Shown here piece by piece: positions 9,107 through 17,948 of a stretch of DNA of 64,000 nt (position 1 is its first letter; every line of letters begins with the position of its first letter). The position numbers and the translations under genes are program-made. The DNA lies in NCBI GenBank assembly GCA_028868855.1, contig JAGWTR010000007.1:124001-188000 (forward strand). The letters run 5' to 3'. The notes under the pieces are model-generated. The model was not told the origin of the DNA. It saw only the letters and a list, made by a program, of their open reading frames with translations, and ran no database searches. The stretch comes from Burkholderiales bacterium (GTDB lineage Bacteria; Pseudomonadota; Gammaproteobacteria; Burkholderiales; Burkholderiaceae_C).

Positions 9107-9841
9107 ATGCGAAACCCCGAGCCGCTGCCTGCCGAGGAGGCCCCGGAGCTTCTGATCTTCCCCTTCAATGGCAACGGCCTCGAAGCGCTGGACTGCCTGG
9201 GCAGCGCCTTCCGGTTGATCGGATTTGTCGATGACACGCCGGAAAAGCAGGGCATCGACCACCACGGTCATGCCGTGTATTCGCGCGAGGCATTCGACCG
9301 ATGGCCTCACGCGATGGTGCTGGCTGTGCCGGGCAGCCCGAAGTCCTACCCCTTTCGACAACGCATCATCGACGGGCTCGGGATCGATGCGTCGCGATGG
9401 GCACGGGTCGTGCACCCGAAAGCCAGTGTCTCGCCCCTTGCCACAGTCGGGCACAACGTTCTCATCATGGCGGGTGTCGTGATCACGAGTAACGCGGTGA
9501 TTGGCGACCACGTTTGCATCCTGCCAAACACGGTCGTTCACCACGATGCACACATCGGTGACTGGAGCCTGCTCGGTGCCACCGTCATCGCCGCCGGCCA
9601 CTCCGTGATCGGCGAGAACTGCTACATCGGCAGCGGCTCGCACCTCATGAACGGGGTCACGATCGGTGCGGCCGCTCTGGTCGGCCTGGGCAGCAACGTC
9701 GTGCGCGACGTCGGGGCCGCACAACGAGTCGCCGGGAATCCAGCTCGAACCGTGGGCCGAATAATCGAGTCTCAGCGCCTGGATGGCTGCAACGACCCCG
9801 CTTGCCCGCGTCAGGGCGTGAACACCACGTCCACCCAGTAA
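9107..9841 (+). CDS. NeuD/PglD-like sugar acyltransferase
   Basis: A 244-residue protein of the PglD/NeuD acetyltransferase group. It has an N-terminal Rossmann-like domain (LLIFPFNGNGLEALDCL, GFVDDTPEKQG) followed from about residue 105 by a left-handed beta-helix with hexapeptide repeats (VGHNVLIMAGVVITSNAVIG and so on). Such enzymes acetylate an amino or hydroxyl group on a nucleotide sugar or glycan. It is the fourth gene of the nucleotide-sugar unit and may add a second acyl group. The 3' end overlaps the convergent giant gene by 31 bp. Confidence 0.75.
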   Translation: MRNPEPLPAEEAPELLIFPFNGNGLEALDCLGSAFRLIGFVDDTPEKQGIDHHGHAVYSREAFDRWPHAMVLAVPGSPKSYPFRQRIIDGLGIDASRWARVVHPKASVSPLATVGHNVLIMAGVVITSNAVIGDHVCILPNTVVHHDAHIGDWSLLGATVIAAGHSVIGENCYIGSGSHLMNGVTIGAAALVGLGSNVVRDVGAAQRVAGNPARTVGRIIESQRLDGCNDPACPRQGVNTTSTQ

Positions 9842-12800
9842 TTGCTCGACTGCCAGGTATTGGACGGGAACGCTGGGCCTGAGCCGTAGCTGTAAACGCC
9901 ATTGCTACCGCTCGCACCGTCTTGCAGCAGATGGAGCGGGCCATTGTCGACGCCGGCCGCCGCAAAAAATGCGTTGTCGCCCGCATAGTGCCCGTTGGGC
10001 GCGAAGTAAGACGCCACGTAAACCACATTGGCGGTGATGGCCACAGGCGTGGCGAAGTTGACCTGCTGCCAGCCGGTGGCGGTCTCTCCGCTGAACGTCG
10101 CCGAGGCCAGCAGCGTGCCAGCCGTGTTCCAGAGGTTCGCCACATGAACGCCGCCGTTGCCCGTGCCCTTGTAGAAGCGGATGCCTGTGATGAAGCCGCT
10201 TTGGTCAGACCTGAAATTGACGCCAAGATTCACCGGGCTGGCATCGGCGTCCGCCGCATTGACGGGCGTCGCTGAGCTGGGCCAGACCGTGCAAGGACAT
10301 GCCGACGCTGCCGCCGTCGTGAAGGACCAGACGGTGTTCGCGGCGAGCGCGTTGCCGGCCAGATCCTTGACGCGCGGGTCGGTCGTACCGCCCTTGACCG
10401 TGACCGTGTATGTGTTGGAGGAAGCCAAGGGGGCGCTTGGCCTCAGTGTTGCGGTGCGCGTGGTCGAGTCGTAGCTCACGGTGGCCGACACCAGGGCGCT
10501 GGCCGCATTGCGCAACTCGATGGACGTGGTCGTGATCGTTGCCGCATCCATCGCTTCACTGAACGTCACAGTGACGGGGCTGGCCGGGCCGATTCCGGTG
10601 GCACCACTCGCGGGGCTCTGCGCCGTCACAGTCGGCGGCGTGGTGTCGGGCCCGCCCTGGTTGAAGACAACATCAACCCAGTAATTGCTCGACTGGTAGC
10701 TCGACGTCGGGAAGGCCGTTGTGGCGGCGTAGGTGTAGACGCCGTTGCTGCCGCTGGGCGCATGCAAAGGTGGGTTGTCCGTGGCCGAGCTGGTGAAGAA
10801 CCCGCGGTCTGCGGAATATCGCCCCCCAGGCGCCAGGTAGGCGGCGATGTAAACCGTGTTCGCACTCACGGCCACCGGGGTGGCGAAGTTCACCTGTTGC
10901 CAGCCCGAGGCCGTTTCGCCCGTGAACGTGGCCGAGGCGAGCAGCGTTCCGGAACTCGTCCACAGCGAGCCAACGTGCGTGCCGGTGTTTGCGCTGCCCT
11001 TGTAGAAGCGAATGCCGGTGATGACGCCGCTCTGATCTGCCGTGAACTTGACGCCCAGGTTGACCGCACCCGTGTCGGCATCGTTCAGCACGGCCGGGGT
11101 GGCACTCGCCGGGAAGATCGTGCACGGGCAGGTCTTCGCACCCGCTGTCACCGTGACCCCCGTGGCCGGTGTCTCGATGTTGCCGCTGTCGTCCACCGCG
11201 CGCGACTTGATGGTGATGGTGCCAATCGAAGAAGGGGTCCAGGTGTAGCTCCACACGCCACGCCCGTTCGCCGGATGCCAGCTCGCACCGCCGTCGACCG
11301 AGACATCGACCCCGCCGACTGCGCCGCCGCCGACATCGCTCGCGGTGCCGCTGATCGTGACGGGCGCCCCGACCGACAAGTTGGCCCCTGACGCTGGTGC
11401 CGTGATGACCGAGGTCGGCGCCAGCGCATCCGACGACGCAGAGGTCGCCACGAGGCCCGATTGCAGCGAGCCAGGCTGCACACCCATATCGGCAAACAGG
11501 TTCACGGTGGCCTGCTGCATTTGCACATCGGCCACGGTCCCCGACCTGTCGTGTGTGGCGTCGAGTCCCCAGGCCCATTGCACCGTGCCTGCGCCGAACA
11601 CGCGTGCGCCGCTGCTGTGCTTGTAGAGGGTCATGGCGTGGGTGGCCGTGCCCGTTCCATAGGTCGAACCATAGTCCTGCAACACAGGCGCGTTGGGGAC
11701 GGTCGTCGAGGACAGGTGGATCAAACCGGCTGGACGGGAGCCGTTGTCGGCATCGATATCCCATTCGTAGCCCAAAGTCCCGTTGGGCAGGGTGGCCGTC
11801 GCCGTTGCACCCAACGCGGCGATGGCGGTGTTGCGCCAGAAGCGCATCTTGCCGTCCGCCGATGGCACGGTGATCGACGTGGTGGCGCCATCGTTGACCA
11901 TGAAGAGCGTGCCGCTCAGTTCGTTCTCGGGTCGTCCGCCATCGGCCGGCGGGCTGAAGCGCGGGTCACGCCACGTGCCGGTCCAGGTGGCGGTCGGGTC
12001 GATCTTGGCGTTGGCGTGCGTTTCCTTGTAGCACACCAGCGTTCGGTAGGCGACGGTCGATCCGTTGGTGCTCGCTTCCCAGCGGGTCTTCCAGAAGATC
12101 TCGTTACCGCTGAAGAAGGCGAGGTTCACCCCGGCATTGCGGGCTGCGGTGACCTTGGAACGCTGCCCATCCGACCAGTACTCGTCATGGCCCACTGACA
12201 TGAAGACCTTGTGTTGAAGGATCAAACTGCCGTACCGCTCAGTGTCGACTCCGGTGGTGTAACTGACGTCGTAGCCGTTGGCCTCCAGCCATCGAACCAT
12301 CGGGTATTCGGCATTGAAGACCCAATCTTGTCCACCATCCACAGCACGCGTGTAGAACGGTCGGTTGTAGCTGACCTTATAGGCACGTCCCGCTGGGGAG
12401 CCGGTGTAGAGGCTATTGCCACCGAAGTCGTTGTAGGCCTGCCAGGTGGTGTCCGAGGTTTGAAACAGCAGCGCCGACGTACTGGCATCGTTGCGAACAA
12501 TGAAGAAAACATGACTGGCCCCGCCCGTGTCGGCCCGAACCAGTTTCGCGAAGTAAATGCCCGACGTCATCGAGGCCGGCACCAACCAAGAAGCCGACAC
12601 GCCCCAGTTGCCGCAGTCCACCAGGCCGGTGGTCGCGTCGTTGAGACACGCCGGCTGCGTCTGCGGCAGCGTGGCCGATGGCATGACGGTCGCCACTTTG
12701 CGCGCGCCAAGACCGCCGTAGTAGCCCATGCGGTAAATGTCGAAACGGTAGCTCGCGGCGGAGGTGTTGACCTTGAAGGACACCGTTCTGCCACGGGTGA

Positions 12801-15800
12801 CGCTGATGTTGGTCGCAAAGCCCTGGATGCTGGGGTCGCCAATGCCGGTGATGTCCCATTCGCTGGCCGGGTTGCCGACCAGGCAGTTCTCCGCAACGAT
12901 GCTGTTGGCCGGGGACGAACAAGCGCCGCTGACGGCGGCGGTGGTGAAGCTCCATGATGAATTGGACGCCAGCGCATTGCCGGCCAAATCCTTGACGCGG
13001 GGATCGGTCGCCCCACCCTTCACCGTTGCCGTGTACGTGCTTGACGCAGACAGCGCAGCGCTTGGTGTCAGCCTCGCCGTGTTGGTCTGCACGTCGTAGG
13101 CGACGGTCGATGGCACCAGCGCATTGGCCGCATTGCGCAACTCGACACTCGATGCGGTCACGGTCGCGGGGTCCATCGCTTCACTGAATGTCACGGCAAT
13201 GCTGGAGGTCATGCCGATGCCTGTCGCGCCAGCGACCGGCGACACGCTGCTCACGGTGGGCGGTGTCGTGTCAGGCGCCACATTGGCATTGAACACCACG
13301 TCCACCCAGTAGTTCGTTGCATTGAACGACAAGGTCGGGAAGGTGCTCGCCGCAGCGTACTGATACACGCCATTGCCGCCGCTCGTGGCATTGCTCAAGA
13401 GATGGATAGGGCTGTTGTCAAGGCCCGCGCTGGCGAAGAAGCCCCCATTGGCCGCGTAGTTGCCTTGCGGCGCGAAATACGAGGCCACATAGACCTTGTT
13501 GGCGGTCACGGCCACAGGCGTCGCGAAATTCACCTGCTGCCAGCCCGATGCCGTTTCGCCGGTGAATGTGGCTGAAGCCAGCCGGGCGCCGCTGCTGTCC
13601 CACAGGTTGCCGATGTGCGTCCCGGTGTTGCTGGCCCCTTTATAGAACCGCAGGCCGGTGATGTAGCCGTTGACATCGGCGGTGAACTTCACGCCCAGTT
13701 CAACGGCATTCTGGTCCGCCACCGCCGCATTGGCCGGCGTGGCTGTCGCAGGCCACGCATCGCACGGACAGGTGGGTGGCGGTGTCGTGGCACCCGTCGT
13801 GTAGCCCCAGGAAACGCTCGACGCCAGTGGGTTGCCAGCGGCGTCCTTGACGCGCGGATCGGTGGAGCCGCCGCGCACCGTGGCCGTGTAAGCCGCAGAA
13901 GGGGCGAGCGCGCCGACCGGCGTCAATGTCGCCGTGCGCGTGCCAGCGTCGTAAGAAACCGCTGCGCTCACCAAAGCGTTGGCAGCGTCACGCAACTGGA
14001 ATGTCGTGGCGTTGACGGTCGAGGCCATCATGGCGTCGCTGAAGGTGGCGCTGACCTTGCCCAAGACGCTGACCCCCGTCGATCCGGACGCTGGCGTCAA
14101 CACGGTGACGCTCGGCCCCGTGGTGTCGGACGCGTACGTCGCGACATAGGACCCTGCGTCGGCCGAGAAGAACGCATAGTCGAGGCCCTTGATGGTAGCA
14201 ACCGTGAAGCTCACCGGGCTGCCACCGCGCGTGATTGAGCCGAGCAACTGCGTGCCTGAGCGCATCGGCAGCATGCCTTGCAGTCCATTGGCCGCGGGGT
14301 CTTTGGTGACCGTGAAACTCAAGGCTCCCGCGCTGAAGGTCATGGCCCCAAAAGACGACGCATTGCGGGCGTCAAGCCACGTCAGCATCTGCTTGGCCGA
14401 GACGATGGGCACGCCACGCGCAAGCGCCGAACTCACCACCGCATCCGACACCGATGAGGCGGCCGTGTCGGTGTGTGCATTCACCGTGTACGCGCCGTAG
14501 TAGCCCTGGGCACCCACCGCGCGGTCGAGCAGCGTGTCGACCGTGAACGGATAAGTCTGGCCCGACTCGTCCGTCATCTGCGTGGCCGCCATGTAGACGT
14601 CAATGAAGCTGCCGTCGAGCCGCGCGAATCGCATCGGCATGGCCGAACCCGTGAAGAGGCCAGGCACATCGGCGACCCAGGTCGGGGGCCAGAAGTAGTA
14701 GCTCGTGTCCAGGCGCACGCCATGACTCAACTCCACCTCGGCGCCAGAGCTCCAGTCGCTCCACACAATGCAGTGGTGCCGCTCGGTCGCCAAGGACCCC
14801 ACGCTCGGGTACTTGGCGCGCCAATCGGCGATCTGCTGGTCATAGAAGGCCTGAAGCGACGCAAGGCTGAAGTCAGCACAGTTCGTGTTGATGTGAAGCC
14901 CCACTTCGAAGCCGTCGCTGACGTATTGGGCCGCCTGGGCATCGGACAAGGGTGTCGCGGGATAGATATAGGAAGTGCTGCGCACACACTCCCAGTTCGC
15001 GACGGCGCAGCCCGACGGACTGAGGGCCTTGAATTGATCGAAACGCCCGGCCGTCCCGCCATTGCCATGATCGTCGCCGGTCATGATGACCACGGCCTTC
15101 GCGCCATTGGGGAAGTACCAAAAACGCGGCAAGGGCTTCTTGCTCGCGTTCATGGAGAGAATGAGGTTGGCCAGCAGCCGCTGTTGCTCGTCGGCCTGCG
15201 GGATCGCGACCTTGCTCAGGTCGATCCAGTCGGGCCGCACGTCACCCACGGCATTGCCGTAAAACTTGTCGTCCGAGCGGATCGGTGCGACGCCATCGCG
15301 CTCTTGCGCAGCCCAGAGTGGGTTGCCCTGGCGCGTATAGACGATCGAGGCCGCCAGGTCATACGCGAAGGCCGCCGCTTTCCCGCTGCCAAAGGCGCGC
15401 AGTGTGACGGCGGGGTTGCTGAGTGCCGCCGTGGCGGTGCTGTAGAGCGCGGCCACTTGCGTTGCGCCGCTCAGGCTGTAGAGGCCTGCCGCGCCGTGAA
15501 ATTGAATGGTCTGATCGACGATGCCATTGCCCGGGCTCGCCGAGGTGTCGACGCGCAAATAGCCGTCGGAGAGGACCGACCCGGTGGCCGCGATGCCGAG
15601 CAGGCTTGCGAGCTGCGAGTCCGGCGCCATCGCGATCAGGTTGCCGCCACCGTTGACCCAGGTCGTCAGCAAGGTCACCTGAGCCGAGGTGAGCGCCGTC
15701 TTGGCGAGCACGACCAGGTCATACGCCGCCAGCGTGCTCGCGGTCACGGTCGTGATGTCGGCCACGGCGAAGGCATTGAACCCCTCGGTCCGCAAGATCT

Positions 15801-15987
15801 CGGCGTAGTACTTGCCGAACGGCGATGACCCCGAGGTGACCACCAGAATGGGGCCGCCTGGTCCTTGCCCAGGGTCCGCTGCCGCGTGCGCCAACGGGAC
15901 CAAGCCGATCAAGCAGCACAGCAGCGCCAGCGCCGTGGCGAACCACTTCGGGCCCCTCAATCTCGACCCGCCATTTTTAAAAGCCAT
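9811..15987 (-). CDS. Giant secreted multidomain protein (deacetylase-like, DMFase-beta-like, DUF4082 and Ig-like repeats)
   Basis: A 2058-residue exported protein. ATG 15987 has an upstream GGGGGAAA and starts a signal peptide (about residues 1-36, ending HAA). Order from the N-terminus: a ThuA/amidotransferase-like domain; a polysaccharide-deacetylase-like domain with VIMTGDDHGNGG and VGLHINTNC (nt about 15080-14700); a Big_5 Ig-like domain; DUF4082 copy 1 (nt about 13770-13290); Big_5; an N,N-dimethylformamidase-beta-like region with GYYGGLGARKV and VGHDEYWSDGQR (nt about 12920-11480); a bacterial Ig domain; DUF4082 copy 2 (nt about 11125-10680); Big_5; DUF4082 copy 3 (nt about 10295-9811). 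It closes the chain-length/kinase/WD40 operon, so a surface or matrix role tied to the exopolysaccharide is likely but unproven. Confidence 0.8.
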   Translation of the reverse strand: MAFKNGGSRLRGPKWFATALALLCCLIGLVPLAHAAADPGQGPGGPILVVTSGSSPFGKYYAEILRTEGFNAFAVADITTVTASTLAAYDLVVLAKTALTSAQVTLLTTWVNGGGNLIAMAPDSQLASLLGIAATGSVLSDGYLRVDTSASPGNGIVDQTIQFHGAAGLYSLSGATQVAALYSTATAALSNPAVTLRAFGSGKAAAFAYDLAASIVYTRQGNPLWAAQERDGVAPIRSDDKFYGNAVGDVRPDWIDLSKVAIPQADEQQRLLANLILSMNASKKPLPRFWYFPNGAKAVVIMTGDDHGNGGTAGRFDQFKALSPSGCAVANWECVRSTSYIYPATPLSDAQAAQYVSDGFEVGLHINTNCADFSLASLQAFYDQQIADWRAKYPSVGSLATERHHCIVWSDWSSGAEVELSHGVRLDTSYYFWPPTWVADVPGLFTGSAMPMRFARLDGSFIDVYMAATQMTDESGQTYPFTVDTLLDRAVGAQGYYGAYTVNAHTDTAASSVSDAVVSSALARGVPIVSAKQMLTWLDARNASSFGAMTFSAGALSFTVTKDPAANGLQGMLPMRSGTQLLGSITRGGSPVSFTVATIKGLDYAFFSADAGSYVATYASDTTGPSVTVLTPASGSTGVSVLGKVSATFSDAMMASTVNATTFQLRDAANALVSAAVSYDAGTRTATLTPVGALAPSAAYTATVRGGSTDPRVKDAAGNPLASSVSWGYTTGATTPPPTCPCDAWPATATPANAAVADQNAVELGVKFTADVNGYITGLRFYKGASNTGTHIGNLWDSSGARLASATFTGETASGWQQVNFATPVAVTANKVYVASYFAPQGNYAANGGFFASAGLDNSPIHLLSNATSGGNGVYQYAAASTFPTLSFNATNYWVDVVFNANVAPDTTPPTVSSVSPVAGATGIGMTSSIAVTFSEAMDPATVTASSVELRNAANALVPSTVAYDVQTNTARLTPSAALSASSTYTATVKGGATDPRVKDLAGNALASNSSWSFTTAAVSGACSSPANSIVAENCLVGNPASEWDITGIGDPSIQGFATNISVTRGRTVSFKVNTSAASYRFDIYRMGYYGGLGARKVATVMPSATLPQTQPACLNDATTGLVDCGNWGVSASWLVPASMTSGIYFAKLVRADTGGASHVFFIVRNDASTSALLFQTSDTTWQAYNDFGGNSLYTGSPAGRAYKVSYNRPFYTRAVDGGQDWVFNAEYPMVRWLEANGYDVSYTTGVDTERYGSLILQHKVFMSVGHDEYWSDGQRSKVTAARNAGVNLAFFSGNEIFWKTRWEASTNGSTVAYRTLVCYKETHANAKIDPTATWTGTWRDPRFSPPADGGRPENELSGTLFMVNDGATTSITVPSADGKMRFWRNTAIAALGATATATLPNGTLGYEWDIDADNGSRPAGLIHLSSTTVPNAPVLQDYGSTYGTGTATHAMTLYKHSSGARVFGAGTVQWAWGLDATHDRSGTVADVQMQQATVNLFADMGVQPGSLQSGLVATSASSDALAPTSVITAPASGANLSVGAPVTISGTASDVGGGAVGGVDVSVDGGASWHPANGRGVWSYTWTPSSIGTITIKSRAVDDSGNIETPATGVTVTAGAKTCPCTIFPASATPAVLNDADTGAVNLGVKFTADQSGVITGIRFYKGSANTGTHVGSLWTSSGTLLASATFTGETASGWQQVNFATPVAVSANTVYIAAYLAPGGRYSADRGFFTSSATDNPPLHAPSGSNGVYTYAATTAFPTSSYQSSNYWVDVVFNQGGPDTTPPTVTAQSPASGATGIGPASPVTVTFSEAMDAATITTTSIELRNAASALVSATVSYDSTTRTATLRPSAPLASSNTYTVTVKGGTTDPRVKDLAGNALAANTVWSFTTAAASACPCTVWPSSATPVNAADADASPVNLGVNFRSDQSGFITGIRFYKGTGNGGVHVANLWNTAGTLLASATFSGETATGWQQVNFATPVAITANVVYVASYFAPNGHYAGDNAFFAAAGVDNGPLHLLQDGASGSNGVYSYGSGPAFPSNTWQSSNYWVDVVFTP

Positions 15988-16018
15988 GGTTTCCCCCAAA
16001 CGCCTCTTGGGCCGCACG

Positions 16019-17035
16019 CTACTTGGCCGCGCCACGCGATACCGCCCACGAGAGAACGCCTTTTGCCTCTGTGCCGACGAAGAGCCGGTTCTGATTTTTT
16101 GCACCGAACGCCACCGCGTTCACCGCGCCGGCGCCCTCCGCGAAGTCCTGCACAACCTGGTGCGTTGCCATGTCCCACACGACAACTCGGCCGCCCTGCG
16201 TTCCACTCGCAAGCAAGCCGCCGTCGCGGCCGAACGCGAGGCTGCGCACCGCCCCAAGGTGTCCTGTCAACGCTTGAATCCGCTTGCCTTCGAGCGGGTC
16301 CCACAGGAACACCTGCCCGTCTTCGCCCCCGCTGGCCAGCAGCGACCCTGCCGCGTTAAAGGCCACGCTGTTGATCGCCCCCATGTGGCCGCACAGCATG
16401 TGGAGCAGCTCGCCTGACACCAGGTCCCAGACCAGAATGCGCCCGTCCGCACCCCCGCTGGCGAGCCAATGTCCGTCGGGGCTGAAACTCAAAGCGTTCA
16501 CGAAATCTGTGGCGCCGCTCAAGGTCCGCTCAAGCTGGCCGGTCTGTCCGTCCCACAGCATCACGCGGGCTTCTTCTCCGCCGGTCGCGATGAGCAAGCC
16601 GTCCGCACTTTCGGCGACCGCCCGCAGCGCGTGCTCGTGGCCACGTAGCGTGAGACGAACCTCGCCCGTATCGGCGCTCCAGACCTTGCCCAGGCTGTCC
16701 CCGCTCACCGCCATGAGGTCACGCCCATCGGCGCTGAAGGCCAGGCCTTCAACGATCACGCCACCCCGATCCTTGAGTGTTCGGATCTCCAGCGCGCCCG
16801 AGGCGTCCAGCAGGCGCAGCCGACCATCACTGCTGGCCACGCCGATGGCATTTCCGTCGGGCGCCACCGCGATCGCCGTGACCCCACGTCGTGACTGCGA
16901 TAGCGCGCGCTGCCGATGCCCGGCATCGGCGCTCGGTGCATTGCAGGCCAAATCCTCCGATGCGTGCGCACCGGACAACCAGCCCAACGAGATCAACAGC
17001 GCAGCCCTCAATAAACGCGACCCAGCCAATTTCAT
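16019..17035 (-). CDS. Exported WD40-repeat beta-propeller protein
   Basis: A 338-residue protein with an N-terminal signal peptide (MKLAGSRLLRAALLISLGWL, cleavage after GAHA). It has about seven WD40 repeats from residue 50 to the end, with repeated patterns such as LLASGGEDGQVFLWDPLEG and WLASGGADGRILVWDLVSG. It should form a beta-propeller outside the cytoplasm, acting as a scaffold. A second Met one codon upstream (17038) is possible; 17035 has better spacing from the GGGGGG ribosome binding site. It lies 19 bp after the kinase gene and 31 bp before the giant secreted protein gene, so the three are probably co-transcribed. Confidence 0.82.
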   Translation of the reverse strand: MKLAGSRLLRAALLISLGWLSGAHASEDLACNAPSADAGHRQRALSQSRRGVTAIAVAPDGNAIGVASSDGRLRLLDASGALEIRTLKDRGGVIVEGLAFSADGRDLMAVSGDSLGKVWSADTGEVRLTLRGHEHALRAVAESADGLLIATGGEEARVMLWDGQTGQLERTLSGATDFVNALSFSPDGHWLASGGADGRILVWDLVSGELLHMLCGHMGAINSVAFNAAGSLLASGGEDGQVFLWDPLEGKRIQALTGHLGAVRSLAFGRDGGLLASGTQGGRVVVWDMATHQVVQDFAEGAGAVNAVAFGAKNQNRLFVGTEAKGVLSWAVSRGAAK

Positions 17036-17054
17036 CATCACCCCCCTTGTGCGC

Positions 17055-17924
17055 CTAGCTGTAGCCGTAGCCATACGGCAAGGTCGACTCGTGTGCCTTG
17101 TTCAGGACCGACATCACGATCGGGCACTGCTCGATGGTGGCCAGCGCCTGGCCGACAGCATTGCGCGGCGTGCGCGTTGCCTCAACGATCAGCAAGATCT
17201 GTCCGACGCGAGAGGCCAGCACATTCGCCTCATTGGTCACCAGCAGCGGTGGCGCGTCTAGGATCACGACTCGATCAGGCTGGCTGGTCGCCAGCGACAT
17301 GAGCAGCGACTCCATCGCCGCGCTGGCGAGCAACTCGGTCGACATGATGTTGCGTGTGCCAGCTGGAAGAATGCTGAGCTTGGGCACGTTGGTCTGCAAG
17401 ATCACGTCAGCCAGATCAAGGTCAGGCTCCGTCAGCACGTCAAGCAGGCCCTTGCCAGCGTGAATGCCCAGTCGCTTCATCACACTGGGCCGCACAACGT
17501 CGGCATCCACCAGCAAGACAGACGTGTCAATCTCAGCGGCCATGCTCAAGGCCAGATTGATGGCACAGAAGGTCTTGCCCTCGCGAGGCAAGGAACTGGT
17601 GACCATGATCAGCGAAAGCCGCTTCACCGCAGACTCCTTGCTGCGCGCGTTCTTGAGCAGCTGCCTCTTCATGTGGCGAAACACCTCGGCCTGAGGCGAT
17701 CCCACATGCGGTGGAACAATGCGACCAGCACGCACGAGCCCGTCCATGTCCAGCGTCACGGCGCCACCGCGCGAACCCGAGTTGGAGGGCACCTGATCAC
17801 CCGGATGCCAACGTGTGGAATCCCTGGGCGGAAAATCCGCGATAACGCTTCGCCCGTTGAACTCGCCGCGCGTGGGCAACTCGCGCGGCGTCAAACGTTG
17901 CCCTTTCTGACCCGTGATGCTCAT
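17055..17924 (-). CDS. CpsD/CapB-type polysaccharide tyrosine autokinase
   Basis: A 289-residue BY-kinase. It has a Walker A in TSSLPREGKTFCAINLAL at about residues 106-123, a Walker A' in VLLVDADVVRPS and a Walker B in VVILDAPPLL. The C-terminus ends in a Tyr-Gly cluster (PYGYGYS), the usual autophosphorylation tail. It is a separate polypeptide from the chain-length protein, as in EpsG and XrtA-type loci. Known family role: reversible phosphorylation that controls Wzx/Wzy polymer length and export at the inner membrane. It follows the chain-length gene by 24 bp. Confidence 0.88.
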   Translation of the reverse strand: MSITGQKGQRLTPRELPTRGEFNGRSVIADFPPRDSTRWHPGDQVPSNSGSRGGAVTLDMDGLVRAGRIVPPHVGSPQAEVFRHMKRQLLKNARSKESAVKRLSLIMVTSSLPREGKTFCAINLALSMAAEIDTSVLLVDADVVRPSVMKRLGIHAGKGLLDVLTEPDLDLADVILQTNVPKLSILPAGTRNIMSTELLASAAMESLLMSLATSQPDRVVILDAPPLLVTNEANVLASRVGQILLIVEATRTPRNAVGQALATIEQCPIVMSVLNKAHESTLPYGYGYS

Positions 17925-17948
17925 GATGAGATGGCTCCAGATGTAGCT

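Noticed and set aside
14473-15828. Long + strand open frame opposite the giant secreted protein
   Set aside because: It is antisense to recognisable deacetylase-like and ThuA-like coding sequence, with Arg/His-rich composition typical of GC-rich shadow frames.
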